Assembly: GCF_014646115.1 (NCBI RefSeq)
Contig: NZ_BMMV01000008.1
Coordinates: 248,001 to 312,000, forward strand
Length of the DNA: 64,000 bases
Source of the DNA: Streptomyces camponoticapitis
GTDB taxonomy: Bacteria > Actinomycetota > Actinomycetes > Streptomycetales > Streptomycetaceae
Reading direction: 5' to 3'
Positions 36,968 to 46,047 of the stretch are shown piece by piece (the first letter of the stretch is position 1; each line of letters begins with the position of its first letter). The translations under genes were made by a program, and so were the position numbers. The notes beneath the pieces were generated by a model. It did no database searches. It had not been told where the DNA came from and saw only the letters and a program-made list of their open reading frames with translations.

Positions 36968-38053
36968 ATGGGTGAAACGACCGTGAAGATTCCGGAAGGC
37001 ACGACGGCCCCGCCGACACCCCCCGCGGGTGCGACGGCCGACGCGTCCGGCCCGGTGTCCCGCCCCGGTCGGCTGAGCCGGATGAGGTCGCCCCGGCACC
37101 CTCGCCTCTGGTTCGAAGTCCTGCTGATCGCGGTGAGTTACTGGACGTACTCACTGGTCCGTAACGCCGTGCCCGAGCAGAAGGCGCAGGCCCTGCACAA
37201 CGCGGACTGGATCTGGGACGTGGAGCGTTCGCTGGGTCTCGCGTTCGAGGAGAGCGTCAACCATGCCGTGAACTCGGTGACATGGCTTGTCGTCGCGATG
37301 AACTACTACTACGCGACGCTCCATTTCATCGTCACGATCGCCGTGCTGGTCTGGCTCTACCGCAGTCATCCGGGCCGTTACGCGGCCAGCAGACTCATCC
37401 TCTTCGCGACTACAGGTGCGGCACTGGTCGGTTACTATCTGTATCCGCTCGCGCCGCCCCGGTTGATGAACGGGCAGAACTTCATCGACACGGTGCAGGT
37501 CCACGAGACCTGGGGCTCGATGGCCTCGGGCAACTTCAAGGCCGTCTCCAACCAGTACGCGGCGATGCCGTCGATGCACATCGGCTGGTCGCTCTGGTGC
37601 GGGCTGACCATCTTCGCCCTGGCCAGGACGCCATGGGTGAAGATCCTCGGACTGCTCTACCCGACGGCCACGCTGATCGTGATCGTCGCCACCGCGAACC
37701 ACTTCTGGCTGGACGCGGTGGGCGGCATAATCTGCCTCGCGTTCGGCTTCGGCGTCAGCTACCTCTGGTACCGGGCGCTCCCGCACCAGCTGCCGCAGCT
37801 GATCGAGGACGACGACGAGCGCCCCGGACGACGCCGGTGGCTCCGGCGCCCAGGCGCGCACCCCGGCACTCCGGGGACGGCGGCCGCCCCGGATCCCGCC
37901 GGGCAGGCGGCCCGCGCGGCACAGCCCGCTCCGCCCGCCCAGGTCGCCAGGACCGGACAGGCCGCCCGGACCGCGCCGTCCCCGCGACGCGCGCCGTCCA
38001 GCCCGCACGGCCCTCCGCCGCGGAGCGAGCCTTCCACTCAGACCGCCCCGTAG
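36968..38053 (+). CDS. PAP2-family integral membrane lipid phosphatase/phosphotransferase (Aur1/Ipt1-like)
   Basis: The protein has 361 residues. About six membrane segments span residues 45-275. The PAP2 catalytic motifs are AMPSMHIGWS (His204) and ANHFWLDAVGG (His245, Asp249). The arrangement with PPRLMNG and NYYYATLHFI fits the inositolphosphotransferase Aur1/Ipt1 branch more than classic PAP2 phosphatases. The 70-residue C-terminal tail is Pro/Ala/Arg-rich and probably disordered in the cytoplasm. It likely acts on phospholipid headgroups; the substrate is unknown. Its last 16 bp overlap the convergent end of glnE. Confidence 0.88.
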   Translation: MGETTVKIPEGTTAPPTPPAGATADASGPVSRPGRLSRMRSPRHPRLWFEVLLIAVSYWTYSLVRNAVPEQKAQALHNADWIWDVERSLGLAFEESVNHAVNSVTWLVVAMNYYYATLHFIVTIAVLVWLYRSHPGRYAASRLILFATTGAALVGYYLYPLAPPRLMNGQNFIDTVQVHETWGSMASGNFKAVSNQYAAMPSMHIGWSLWCGLTIFALARTPWVKILGLLYPTATLIVIVATANHFWLDAVGGIICLAFGFGVSYLWYRALPHQLPQLIEDDDERPGRRRWLRRPGAHPGTPGTAAAPDPAGQAARAAQPAPPAQVARTGQAARTAPSPRRAPSSPHGPPPRSEPSTQTAP

Positions 38054-41000
38054 AACAACTCGTCCATCACCGCACGTGCCCGGCGGGTGGTCCGCAGATA
38101 ATCGTCGATCATGTCGCCGGTGTGCCCGTTGTACGGGGTGGGGCCGGGCGCCATCGTCCCGGGGCCGTAGCCCAAGTACCGCCCCATGGCGGCCAGTTCA
38201 CGGCCGTCCGACGGGAAGGTGTCGCCCGCCCTTCCGCGCACGAGCATCACGCCGTTGCGCACCCGGGTCGCCAGTACCCATGCCTCGTCGAGGACATGGG
38301 CGTGCTCCTCGGAGATCAGGCCCGCCGCGCACGCGGCGGCCAGCGCCTCGCGCGTACGGGTCGTGCGCAGGCCCGGCACCTCCCAGGCGTGCTGCATCTG
38401 GATCAGCTGCACCGTCCACTCGACGTCCGACAGCCCGCCCCGGCCCAGTTTGGTGTGCAGGTTGGGGTCGGCGCCGCGCGGCAGCCGCTCCGACTCCATC
38501 CGGGCCTTGAGCCGGCGGATCTCGCGTACGGCTGCGTCGCTCAGACCGTTGACGGGATAGCGCAGCGGGTCGATCAGCTCGATGAAGCCGCGGCCCAGTT
38601 CCGCGTCCCCCGCCATCGGTTCGGCGCGCAGCAGCGCCTGGCTCTCCCAGCCCAGCGACCAGCGGCGGTAGTAGGCGGCGTAGGAGGCGAGGGTGCGCAC
38701 CAGCGGGCCGGTCTTGCCCTCCGGGCGCAGATCCGCGTCGATCATCAACGGCGGGTCGGACGTGGGCAGTTGGAGGAGTCTGCGCATCTCGGAGACGACG
38801 GTGCTCGCGGCACGTGACGCCTCCTGGTCGCCGACGCCCTCGCGTGGCTCGTACACGAACAGGACGTCCGCGTCGGAGCCGTATCCCTGCTCGTGGCCGC
38901 CGAAGCGGCCCATGCCGATGACCGCGAACCTGGCGGGCAGGGTGTCGCCCCACGTCTGGCGCACGGCGGCGCGCAACGCGCCCGCCAGGGTGGCGGAGTT
39001 GAGGTCGGTGACGGCGTTGCCGACCCGGTCGACGAGTGCGCCGGGGTCCTCCTCCGCGGGGCTCTCCTCGGTGCCGTAGGAGCCGATGATGTCGGCGGCG
39101 GCGGTGCGGAACAGCTCGCGGCGCCGCACCCCGCGGGTGACGGTGACGGCGATCTCGGCGGTCTCGGCGCGTCCGACGGCGGCGAGCACCTCCTGCTCCA
39201 GATGTTCACGGCCACGTGGTCTCAGCCCGTTGGGGTCGCCGAGGATGGCGACCGCCTCCGGCGCGCGCAGCAGCAGGTCGGGGGCGAGCCGTCCGGCGGA
39301 CAGCACCCGGGCCAGATTCTCGGCGGCCGCTCCCTCGTCCCGCAGGAGCCGCAGATACCAGGGGGTCTTGCCGAGCGCGTCGGACACCTTGCGGAAGCCG
39401 AGCAGTCCCGCGTCCGGGTCGGCGGAGTCCGCGAACCAGCCCAACAGCACCGGCAGCAGGGTGCGTTGGATGGCGGCCTTGCGGCTCACGCCGGACGACA
39501 GCGCCTCCAGATGCCGCAGCGCGGACACCGGGTCCGCGTAGCCGAGCGCTTGCAGGCGCTGGCCGGCCGCCTTCGTACTGAGCCTGATCTCGCCCGGGGC
39601 GAGCTGGGCCACGGCGTCGAGCAGCGGCCGGTAGAAGAGCTTCTCGTGCAGCCGCCGCACCATCGAAGCGTGCCGTTTCCAGGCCCTGTTGAGCTCGCCG
39701 ACCGGTTCTGTCCGCAGCCCGAGGGTGCGCCCGAGCCGGCGCAGATCGGCCTCGTCGTCGGGCACCAGATGCGTACGGCGCAGCCGGAACAGCTGGATGT
39801 GGTGCTCCATGGAACGCAGGAAGCGGTACGCCTCGTCGAGCTGCGCCGCGTCGGTCCGGCCGACGTAGCCGCCCGCGGCGAGGGCCCGCAGGGCGACGAG
39901 AGTGGTCCCGCTGCGCAGCGACGCGTCGCTGCGGCCGTGCACCAACTGAAGGAGCTGTACGGCGAATTCGACGTCCCGCAGCCCGCCGGGGCCGAGTTTC
40001 AGCTCACGGTCGACCTGGCCCACGGGGATGTTGTCGACGACCCGGCGGCGCATCTTCTGGACGTCGGGCACGAAGTTCTCGCGGTCGGCGGCCTGCCAGA
40101 CCATGGGCGAGACGGCGTCCACGTAGTCCCTGCCGAGGCCGAGGTCCCCGGCCACGGCGCGGGCCTTGAGCAGGGCCTGGAACTCCCAGGTCTTGGCCCA
40201 GCGCTGGTAGTAGGCGAGATGGCTGGAGAGGGTGCGGACGAGCGGGCCGTTGCGGCCCTCGGGGCGCAGGTTCGCGTCGACGGGCCAGATGGTGCCCTCG
40301 GCGGTCGTCTCGGAGCAGATCCGCATCATGTGGGCGGCGAGCCGGGTGGCCGCCTGGAGGGCCTTGGCCTCGGTCTTCGACGTGTCGCCGGCGTTCTCGG
40401 CCGCCCTGTGGTCCTGCACCAGGGTGTGGGCGGGCTCGCCGACGAAGATGACGTCGACGTCGGAGACGTAGTTCAGCTCCTGGCCGCCGCACTTGCCGAG
40501 CGCCACGACCGCGAGCCGGCACAGCGCCGCGTCCTCGGGGGCGGCGGAGCGGGCGATGGCGAGCGCGGCCCGCAGCGTGGCGGTCGCGAGGTCGGCGAGT
40601 TCGGCGGCGGTCTGCGCGACGTCGGTCGTGCCGCAGACGTCGCGGGCGGCGAGGGAGAGAAGACAGCGGCGGTAGGCGATGCGCAGCGTGTCCACGTCGT
40701 GCGCCTCGGCGAGCCCGGCCTCGAACTCGGCGACGCCGGGGTGCAGATCGGTGGACTCGTAGGTGACGAGGACCCGCCAGTCGGCGGGGTGCCTGGCCAG
40801 ATGGTCACCGAGCGCCTCGGATGCCCCGAGCACGCCCAGCAGCCTGTCCCGCAGGGGCTTCGCGGCGAGCAGGGTGTCCAGCAGGACATGCCGGTCGTCG
40901 CTCCGGTGCGCCTCGACCAGCCGGACGAGGCCGCGCAGCGCCAGATCGGGATCGGCGGTGGAGCCGAGCGCGTCGAGGAGGACGGAGTCGCCGCGTACGG

Positions 41001-41106
41001 AGGCCATCTCCGGAGCGGCGAGCAGGCCCTCGGCGGCGGACGGGTCGGTGAAGCCGTGCCGGAGCAGGCGGGTGAACGTACTGCTCCTGCGTCCCTGCAC
41101 CGTCAT
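38038..41106 (-). CDS. glnE: Bifunctional glutamine synthetase adenylyltransferase/adenylyl-removing enzyme GlnE
   Basis: The protein has 1022 residues from ATG 41106, with AAAGG upstream. Two nucleotidyltransferase halves are clear. The N-terminal adenylyl-removing half has GGQELNYVSDVDVIFVGEP (Asp216, Asp218). The C-terminal adenylyltransferase half has GGHEQGYGSDADVLFVYEP (Asp745, Asp747). Each is followed by its helical domain (RPEGRNGPLVRTL and RPEGKTGPLVRTL repeats). GlnE attaches and removes AMP on glutamine synthetase I in response to nitrogen. It lies 2.8 kb from a glutamine synthetase-like gene, as in S. coelicolor. Its 3' end overlaps the PAP2 gene by 16 bp. Confidence 0.96.
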   Translation of the reverse strand: MTVQGRRSSTFTRLLRHGFTDPSAAEGLLAAPEMASVRGDSVLLDALGSTADPDLALRGLVRLVEAHRSDDRHVLLDTLLAAKPLRDRLLGVLGASEALGDHLARHPADWRVLVTYESTDLHPGVAEFEAGLAEAHDVDTLRIAYRRCLLSLAARDVCGTTDVAQTAAELADLATATLRAALAIARSAAPEDAALCRLAVVALGKCGGQELNYVSDVDVIFVGEPAHTLVQDHRAAENAGDTSKTEAKALQAATRLAAHMMRICSETTAEGTIWPVDANLRPEGRNGPLVRTLSSHLAYYQRWAKTWEFQALLKARAVAGDLGLGRDYVDAVSPMVWQAADRENFVPDVQKMRRRVVDNIPVGQVDRELKLGPGGLRDVEFAVQLLQLVHGRSDASLRSGTTLVALRALAAGGYVGRTDAAQLDEAYRFLRSMEHHIQLFRLRRTHLVPDDEADLRRLGRTLGLRTEPVGELNRAWKRHASMVRRLHEKLFYRPLLDAVAQLAPGEIRLSTKAAGQRLQALGYADPVSALRHLEALSSGVSRKAAIQRTLLPVLLGWFADSADPDAGLLGFRKVSDALGKTPWYLRLLRDEGAAAENLARVLSAGRLAPDLLLRAPEAVAILGDPNGLRPRGREHLEQEVLAAVGRAETAEIAVTVTRGVRRRELFRTAAADIIGSYGTEESPAEEDPGALVDRVGNAVTDLNSATLAGALRAAVRQTWGDTLPARFAVIGMGRFGGHEQGYGSDADVLFVYEPREGVGDQEASRAASTVVSEMRRLLQLPTSDPPLMIDADLRPEGKTGPLVRTLASYAAYYRRWSLGWESQALLRAEPMAGDAELGRGFIELIDPLRYPVNGLSDAAVREIRRLKARMESERLPRGADPNLHTKLGRGGLSDVEWTVQLIQMQHAWEVPGLRTTRTREALAAACAAGLISEEHAHVLDEAWVLATRVRNGVMLVRGRAGDTFPSDGRELAAMGRYLGYGPGTMAPGPTPYNGHTGDMIDDYLRTTRRARAVMDELFYGAV

Positions 41107-41287
41107 CCGGCCTTTCGTCTGTCCGATCAAGGTCCGGGCCCGAGCCTAGTACTCCGTCACCCGCCCGGGGCGGGTGTGCCGGGCCGAGCGATGAGTCCTG
41201 GTGTCGCGGCCGGTCACCACTTACGGAAGGGTCGTGAGCGTACTCCCGCTCGCCGCCGTACAGGACCTCTCTCGAAAGGACCGCGCC

Positions 41288-41800
41288 ATGGCGCACAAGG
41301 AACCGACAAGCACGCATCTGGACGACCGCTACAGCCACCCGACGGCCGACGCGGAGAACTGGGCCGACGCGGTGCCCCGGCTGACGGAGGCCGAGATCTT
41401 CTGGCTCTCGACCGTACGCCCCGACGGCCGCCCCCATGTCACCCCGCTGCTGACGATCTGGTCACGGGACGCGCTGTACTTCAGCTCGGGCGAGAGGGAG
41501 CGGAAGGTCATGAACCTCCAGGACAACCGCGAGGTCGTCCTCACCACCGGCACGAACACGCTCAACGAGGGCCACGACCTGGTGATCGAGGGCGAGGCGG
41601 TCCAGGAGAGCGACGACGCGCGGCTGCGCGAACTGGCGGCGATGTACGAGCGGAAGTACGGCTCGGTCTGGCACTTCGACGTGAAGGACGGCGCGTTCGT
41701 GGGCGCGGGCGGCCCGGCCCTGGTCTTCGGAGTCACCCCCCGCACGGCCTTCTGCTTCGCCAAGTCCCCCTACAGCCAGACCCGCTGGCAATTCGCCTGA
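41288..41800 (+). CDS. Pyridoxamine 5'-phosphate oxidase-like/F420 split-barrel protein
   Basis: The protein has 170 residues; ATG 41288 follows AAAGGA. The fold is suggested by LTEAEIFWLSTVRPDGRPHVTPLLTIW, LYFSSGERERKVMNLQDNREVVLTTG and DLVIEGEAVQE, typical of the flavin- or F420-binding split beta-barrel superfamily. It may reduce a small molecule with F420 or FMN, or only bind cofactor. It is transcribed alone between divergent glnE and the TauE/SafE gene. Confidence 0.85.
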   Translation: MAHKEPTSTHLDDRYSHPTADAENWADAVPRLTEAEIFWLSTVRPDGRPHVTPLLTIWSRDALYFSSGERERKVMNLQDNREVVLTTGTNTLNEGHDLVIEGEAVQESDDARLRELAAMYERKYGSVWHFDVKDGAFVGAGGPALVFGVTPRTAFCFAKSPYSQTRWQFA

Positions 41801-41938
41801 CGGTTCCGGCGGCGGGCGCGGAGGTCGCGGAGGTGGTCGCGGTCCGGCACCTGGACGTCGTGCCCGCTCGGCGTCGGCGGTGTGGCTCCGGCTCGCCCGG
41901 GGCGGGCTGGACGCGTGGTCGTAGCATGGGTTATCGCC

Positions 41939-42697
41939 ATGGACACGATCAGCATGTGGGAATTCGTCGCGCTCGCCGCCGCTGCCGCGCTCGTGGGCTT
42001 CTCCAAGACGGCGGTCAGCGGCGCCAACACCGTCAGTCTGGCCGTGTTCGCCGCCGTGCTGCCTGCCCGCGAGTCGACCGGTGTGCTCCTGCCGATCCTC
42101 ATCGTGGGCGACACCATCGCCGTGCTCACCTACCGGCGCCACGCGCACTGGCCGACCCTGTGGCGGCTCTTCCCCGCCGTCGCCGGCGGTGTGGTCGTCG
42201 GCACCGTCTTCATGCTGTGGGCCGACGACGGAGCCGTGCGCGTCTCCATCGGCTCGATCCTCCTGCTGATGGCGGGTGTCACCATCTGGCGGCGCCGTTA
42301 CGCGCCGGAGGAGGACACCCCGCAGGATTCGACGTCGCTCAAGGGCCGCGTCAAGGCGCGTCTCTACGGGGTGCTCGGCGGGTTCACGACGATGGTCGCC
42401 AACGCGGGCGGTCCCGTCATGTCGCTGTACCTGCTGTCGGCGGGCTTCCGGAAGCTCGGTTTCCTGGGTACGTCCGCGTGGTTCTTCCTGATCGTCAACA
42501 CCACGAAGGTGCCCTTCAGCGCGGGCCTCGGCCTGATCGACCGCGACTCACTCCTGCTGGACGCGCTGCTCGTGCTCTTCGTGCTGCCCGGCGCGCTCGT
42601 CGGGAAGCTGTGCGTGGACCGTATCGACCAGCGGGTCTTCGAGCGGCTGGTGATCGGCGCGACGGTGCTGGGCGGTCTTCAACTGCTGCTGCGCTGA
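41939..42697 (+). CDS. TauE/SafE-family sulfite/anion exporter-like permease
   Basis: The protein has 252 residues with eight hydrophobic segments arranged in two halves. FSKTAVSGANTVSLAVFAAVLPARESTGVLLP in the first half and GGFTTMVANAGGPVMSLYLLS in the second are the repeated TauE motif. Family members move sulfite, sulfonates or other small anions. A TAGCAT box 13 bp before the ATG and the lack of a ribosome site suggest a leaderless or near-leaderless transcript. The last 19 bp overlap the convergent HxlR gene. Confidence 0.87.
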   Translation: MDTISMWEFVALAAAAALVGFSKTAVSGANTVSLAVFAAVLPARESTGVLLPILIVGDTIAVLTYRRHAHWPTLWRLFPAVAGGVVVGTVFMLWADDGAVRVSIGSILLLMAGVTIWRRRYAPEEDTPQDSTSLKGRVKARLYGVLGGFTTMVANAGGPVMSLYLLSAGFRKLGFLGTSAWFFLIVNTTKVPFSAGLGLIDRDSLLLDALLVLFVLPGALVGKLCVDRIDQRVFERLVIGATVLGGLQLLLR

Positions 42698-43089
42698 GCC
42701 ACGTCGTACGACCGGCGCGCCGCCTCGACCTGTTCGATGTTCCGTTCGGCCCAGCCCGACAGGGCGTACAGGACCGGCATCAGGCTCTGCCCGAGGGGCG
42801 TGAGCGCGTACTCCACCCGTACCGGCACGGCCGGGGTGACGGTGCGGGAGAGCAGTCCGTCGCGTTCGAGCCGGCGCAGTGTCTGCGTCAGCATCTTCGG
42901 GCTGGCGCTCGCGATCGTACGGGCGAGGTCGCCGTACCGGCGCGGCCCGTCGGCCAGCTCCTTGAGGACCAGCGAGACCCACTTCTCACCGATGCGCTCC
43001 AGCAGCCGGTTGGTCGGGCAGTCGGCGACCCGGGTCAGATGCGAGGTCCGGGCGTCGGCCCGCCGCTCGGCGGCGGTACGGGTCGTCAT
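42679..43089 (-). CDS. HxlR-family transcriptional regulator
   Basis: The protein has 136 residues; ATG 43089 follows GGAGGAG. CPTNRLLERIGEKWVSLVLKELADGPRRYGDL is the HxlR signature, with the conserved redox/electrophile-sensing Cys24 near the N-terminus. SASPKMLTQTLRRLERDGLLSR is the recognition helix and wing. Members with this Cys respond to aldehydes or quinones and control divergent oxidoreductases, which fits the divergent reductase-like gene 116 bp away. Confidence 0.93.
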   Translation of the reverse strand: MTTRTAAERRADARTSHLTRVADCPTNRLLERIGEKWVSLVLKELADGPRRYGDLARTIASASPKMLTQTLRRLERDGLLSRTVTPAVPVRVEYALTPLGQSLMPVLYALSGWAERNIEQVEAARRSYDVAQRSSS

Positions 43090-43205
43090 GGCTCTCCTCC
43101 GCGTGCGCAGGGCACCTTCAAGTGCGTACTCCCGCCCCACGGTAGCGCCGCCTAACTTCGCTCGTGAGCGGCACGATCACCCACCGATCAAGGAGCGGAT
43201 CCCCC

Positions 43206-43844
43206 ATGACCACCATCGCCGTCCTCGGCTCCGGCAATGTCGCACGCGCCCTCGCGGGCCCCTGGCTCGACGCCGGGCACAAGGTCCTCGTGGGCTCCCG
43301 CGACCCACGGCGGACCGAGGCGGACCGGCCCCTGCCGGGCGTCCACGTCACCGGCCTGCCGGACGCGGCACGGGCGGCGGACCTCGTGGTCAACGCCCTG
43401 CCCGGCAGGGCCTGCCTGGAGCTCCTCAGCAGCCTGGCGCCCCACCTGGCGGGCAAGGTCCTCGTCGACGTCGCCAACGCGGTCGAGACGGACGCCCAGG
43501 GCTTCGCGTCGGCCGTCCTCCACCCGGGCGGGAGTCTCGCCGAGGAGATCCAGCGGGCGCTTCCCGCCGTACGCGTGGTGAAGACCCTCAACACGGCGCA
43601 CGTGTCGGTGATGGCCGCCCCGCGCACTCTGGCGACCCCGCCCTCGGCGTTCCTGTCCGGCGACGACTCCGACGCCAGGAGGACGGTCGGCGCCCTGCTG
43701 ACCGACCTGGGCTGGCCCCGGGAGTGGATCGTCGACCTCGGCGACCTGCGAACGGCACGGGCGCCGGAGGCGTTCCTGCTCCTGGTGGGGAGCCTGGTCC
43801 GCGCGTGGGGCCCGGTGCCGTTCGCGATGTCGGTCGCCCGCTGA
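43206..43844 (+). CDS. NAD(P)-binding oxidoreductase, F420/NADPH reductase-like
   Basis: The protein has 212 residues. MTTIAVLGSGNVARALAG is a Rossmann loop, followed by KVLVGSRDPRR (the NADP phosphate-binding position) and ADLVVNALPG. VVKTLNTAHVSVM is typical of the F420-dependent NADP oxidoreductase-like family. The HxlR regulator is divergent and probably represses it until induced by an electrophile. The physiological substrate is unknown. It ends 13 bp from the convergent GlnA2-like gene. Confidence 0.87.
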   Translation: MTTIAVLGSGNVARALAGPWLDAGHKVLVGSRDPRRTEADRPLPGVHVTGLPDAARAADLVVNALPGRACLELLSSLAPHLAGKVLVDVANAVETDAQGFASAVLHPGGSLAEEIQRALPAVRVVKTLNTAHVSVMAAPRTLATPPSAFLSGDDSDARRTVGALLTDLGWPREWIVDLGDLRTARAPEAFLLLVGSLVRAWGPVPFAMSVAR

Positions 43845-43857
43845 CGGACGAACAGCT

Positions 43858-45219
43858 CTACAGCACCGGCAGCAGGTTCTTCAGCTCGAAGGCGGTGACC
43901 TCGGAGCGGTACTCCTCCCACTCGCGCTTCTTGTTGCGCAGGAAGAAGTCGAAGACGTGCTCGCCCAGCGTCTCCGCGACCAGTTCGCTCCGCTCCATCA
44001 GCGAGATCGCCTCGCCGAGGTTCTGCGGCAGCGGCTCGATGCCCATCGCGCGGCGCTCCGCGTCGGACAGGGCCCATACGTCGTCGTCGGCGCCCGCGGG
44101 GAGTTCGTAGCCCTCCTCGATGCCCTTGAGGCCGGCGGCCAGGAGCACCGCGTACGTCAGGTAGGGGTTCGCGCCGGAGTCGATGGAGCGGACCTCCACC
44201 CGCGCGGAGCCGGTCTTGCCGGGCTTGTACATCGGGACGCGGATCAGGGCGGAGCGGTTGTTGTGGCCCCAGCAGATGTAGGAGGGGGCCTCGCCGCCCG
44301 AGCCCGCCGTGCGGGTGGAACCGCCCCAGATGCGCTTGTAGGAGTTGACCCACTGGTTGGTGACGGCCGAGATCTCCGCGGCGTGCTTGAGCAGTCCGGC
44401 GATGAAGGACCGGCCGACCTTGGAGAGCTGGTACTCGGCGCCGGACTCGTAGAACGCGTTGCGGTCCCCCTCGAAGAGGGAGAGGTGGGTGTGCATGCCG
44501 GAGCCCGGGTACTCGCTGAACGGTTTCGGCATGAAGGACGCCTGGACTCCCTGCTCCAGCGCGACCTGCTTCATGACCAGGCGGAAGGTCATGATGTTGT
44601 CGGCGGTGGAGAGCGCGTCGGCGTACCGCAGGTCGATCTCCTGCTGGCCGGGAGCGCCCTCGTGGTGGCTGAACTCCACGGAGATGCCCATGGATTCGAG
44701 CATGGTGATCGCCTGGCGGCGGAAGTCCATGCCCACGTTCTGCGGGGTGTGGTCGAAGTAGCCGGAGCTGTCGGCGGGGGTCGGGCGGGTGCCGTCGACC
44801 GGCTTGTCCTTGAGGAGGAAGAACTCGATCTCGGGGTGGGTGTAGAAGGTGAAGCCGAGGTCCGAGGTCTTGGCGAGCATCCTCTTCAGGACATAGCGCG
44901 GGTCCGCGAACGAGGGCGAGCCGTCGGGCATCAGGATGTCGCAGAACATCCGTGCGGTGCCTGGGGCCTCCGCGCGCCACGGCAGGATCTGGAAGGTACC
45001 GGGATCGGGCTTGGCGATCATGTCCGACTCGTACACCCGCGCGAATCCCTCGATGGCCGAGCCGTCGAAGCCGATGCCTTCGTCGAATGCCTGTTCCAGC
45101 TCGGCGGGGGCGACGGCGACCGACTTGAGGAAGCCGAGCACATCGGTGAACCACAGGCGTACGAAGCGGATGTCGCGTTCCTCGAGGGTCCGGAGGACGA
45201 ATTCCTGCTGCTTGTCCAT
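43858..45219 (-). CDS. glnA2: Glutamine synthetase-like ligase, GlnA2 type (gamma-glutamylpolyamine synthetase candidate)
   Basis: The protein has 453 residues. It carries the GS beta-grasp N-terminus (FVRLWFTDVLGFLKSVAV, GFDGSAIEGFARVYESDM) and catalytic domain motifs: PEIEFFLL, GMHTHLSLF (metal and ammonium site region), NSYKRIWGG and RVEVRSIDSGANPYL. The adenylylation-loop Tyr of GSI-beta is not evident (the corresponding stretch reads LKNLLPVL at the end and NLGEAISLMERS before). Length and N-terminus match S. coelicolor SCO2241 (GlnA2), shown by others to glutamylate polyamines; glnE and nadE nearby support orthology. Ordinary ammonia-assimilating GS remains possible. The upstream 160 bp hold the promoter and a weak GlnR-like site. 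Confidence 0.85.
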   Translation of the reverse strand: MDKQQEFVLRTLEERDIRFVRLWFTDVLGFLKSVAVAPAELEQAFDEGIGFDGSAIEGFARVYESDMIAKPDPGTFQILPWRAEAPGTARMFCDILMPDGSPSFADPRYVLKRMLAKTSDLGFTFYTHPEIEFFLLKDKPVDGTRPTPADSSGYFDHTPQNVGMDFRRQAITMLESMGISVEFSHHEGAPGQQEIDLRYADALSTADNIMTFRLVMKQVALEQGVQASFMPKPFSEYPGSGMHTHLSLFEGDRNAFYESGAEYQLSKVGRSFIAGLLKHAAEISAVTNQWVNSYKRIWGGSTRTAGSGGEAPSYICWGHNNRSALIRVPMYKPGKTGSARVEVRSIDSGANPYLTYAVLLAAGLKGIEEGYELPAGADDDVWALSDAERRAMGIEPLPQNLGEAISLMERSELVAETLGEHVFDFFLRNKKREWEEYRSEVTAFELKNLLPVL

Positions 45220-45382
45220 ATCTGCTGTCCTACCCATCCTTGCCGGTCAGGCCGCCTGCTCCCACGCTGCCGAGTACACCGGGGCACCCGAGCATGACAC
45301 CACAGGATTTCCGGAAGGTTGCACACCGGCGTACTAAAGCATTGTCAGACACGCGCCCTGTGCTCCGCGCGTCCGGGGGGCC

Positions 45383-45910
45383 TCAGTGGAGCGGAGCCGC
45401 CGTGTCCGACCAGCCCAGCGGATAGGGCTCCCCGTCGTCGCCCGGCATGGGCCGCTCCCCGCCCGCCTCGGTGAACGCCGTGAGGGCCTCCACGAGCGCC
45501 GTACGCTGCTCGGGCGCCAGCCGCTCGACGATCGCCGTGATCTCGCGTCTGCGCGCCGCCGAGACGTCCGAGACCAGCGTGCGGCCCTCGTCCGTGAGCC
45601 GCAGCACCGTCTCCCGCCGGTTGCCGGGATTGACCCCGCGCTCGGCGAGCCCGGCCGCGATGAGCCGGTCGACCATCCGCATCGCGGTGGACGGATTCAC
45701 CCCGAGCCGTTCGGCGAGCGACACCAGGTTCGCGCCGCCGTGCGCGGAGAGCACCTTCAGCAGCCGGAACTGGGGCAGGGTGACCCGGTCCTCGACAGCC
45801 GTCAGGGAACGGACGGACACCGCGACGAGCAGCCGTGAGGCGATCAGGACCGCCCGGGTCACGGCGTCGACGTCGGGCTCGCTCGGCTGAGGTTCCGGAG
45901 GGTCTGCCAT
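45383..45910 (-). CDS. MarR-family transcriptional regulator
   Basis: The protein has 175 residues. VTLPQFRLLKVLSAHGGANLVSLAERLGVNPSTAMRMVDRLIAAGL is the winged-helix core, with wing NPGNRRETVLRLTDEGR. N- and C-terminal helices form the dimer interface. The C-terminal tail (PMPGDDGEPYPLGW) is unusual but short. It is upstream on the same strand as glnA2 (163 bp away), but the gap and intervening promoter argue against co-transcription. Target unknown. Confidence 0.9.
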   Translation of the reverse strand: MADPPEPQPSEPDVDAVTRAVLIASRLLVAVSVRSLTAVEDRVTLPQFRLLKVLSAHGGANLVSLAERLGVNPSTAMRMVDRLIAAGLAERGVNPGNRRETVLRLTDEGRTLVSDVSAARRREITAIVERLAPEQRTALVEALTAFTEAGGERPMPGDDGEPYPLGWSDTAAPLH

Positions 45911-46047
45911 GACCTCTTTGTACCGCGCCGGAGCCTCGGCGGACCCCTCCCGTACGGCCGGGTTGTGCCACCCCCACGGCACGTTCCGGACTCGGTACCG
46001 CCCGCGTACTCCTGCTCGGCCACCTGTACGGACTACGATCTGCGCCC

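Noticed and set aside
38893..43155. Very long open frame (over 1400 codons) antisense to glnE and crossing several genes
   Set aside because: It is a GC-bias artefact: it reads through the complement of glnE and then other frames of three real genes, has no domain, and its composition is Arg/Gly/Val-rich.
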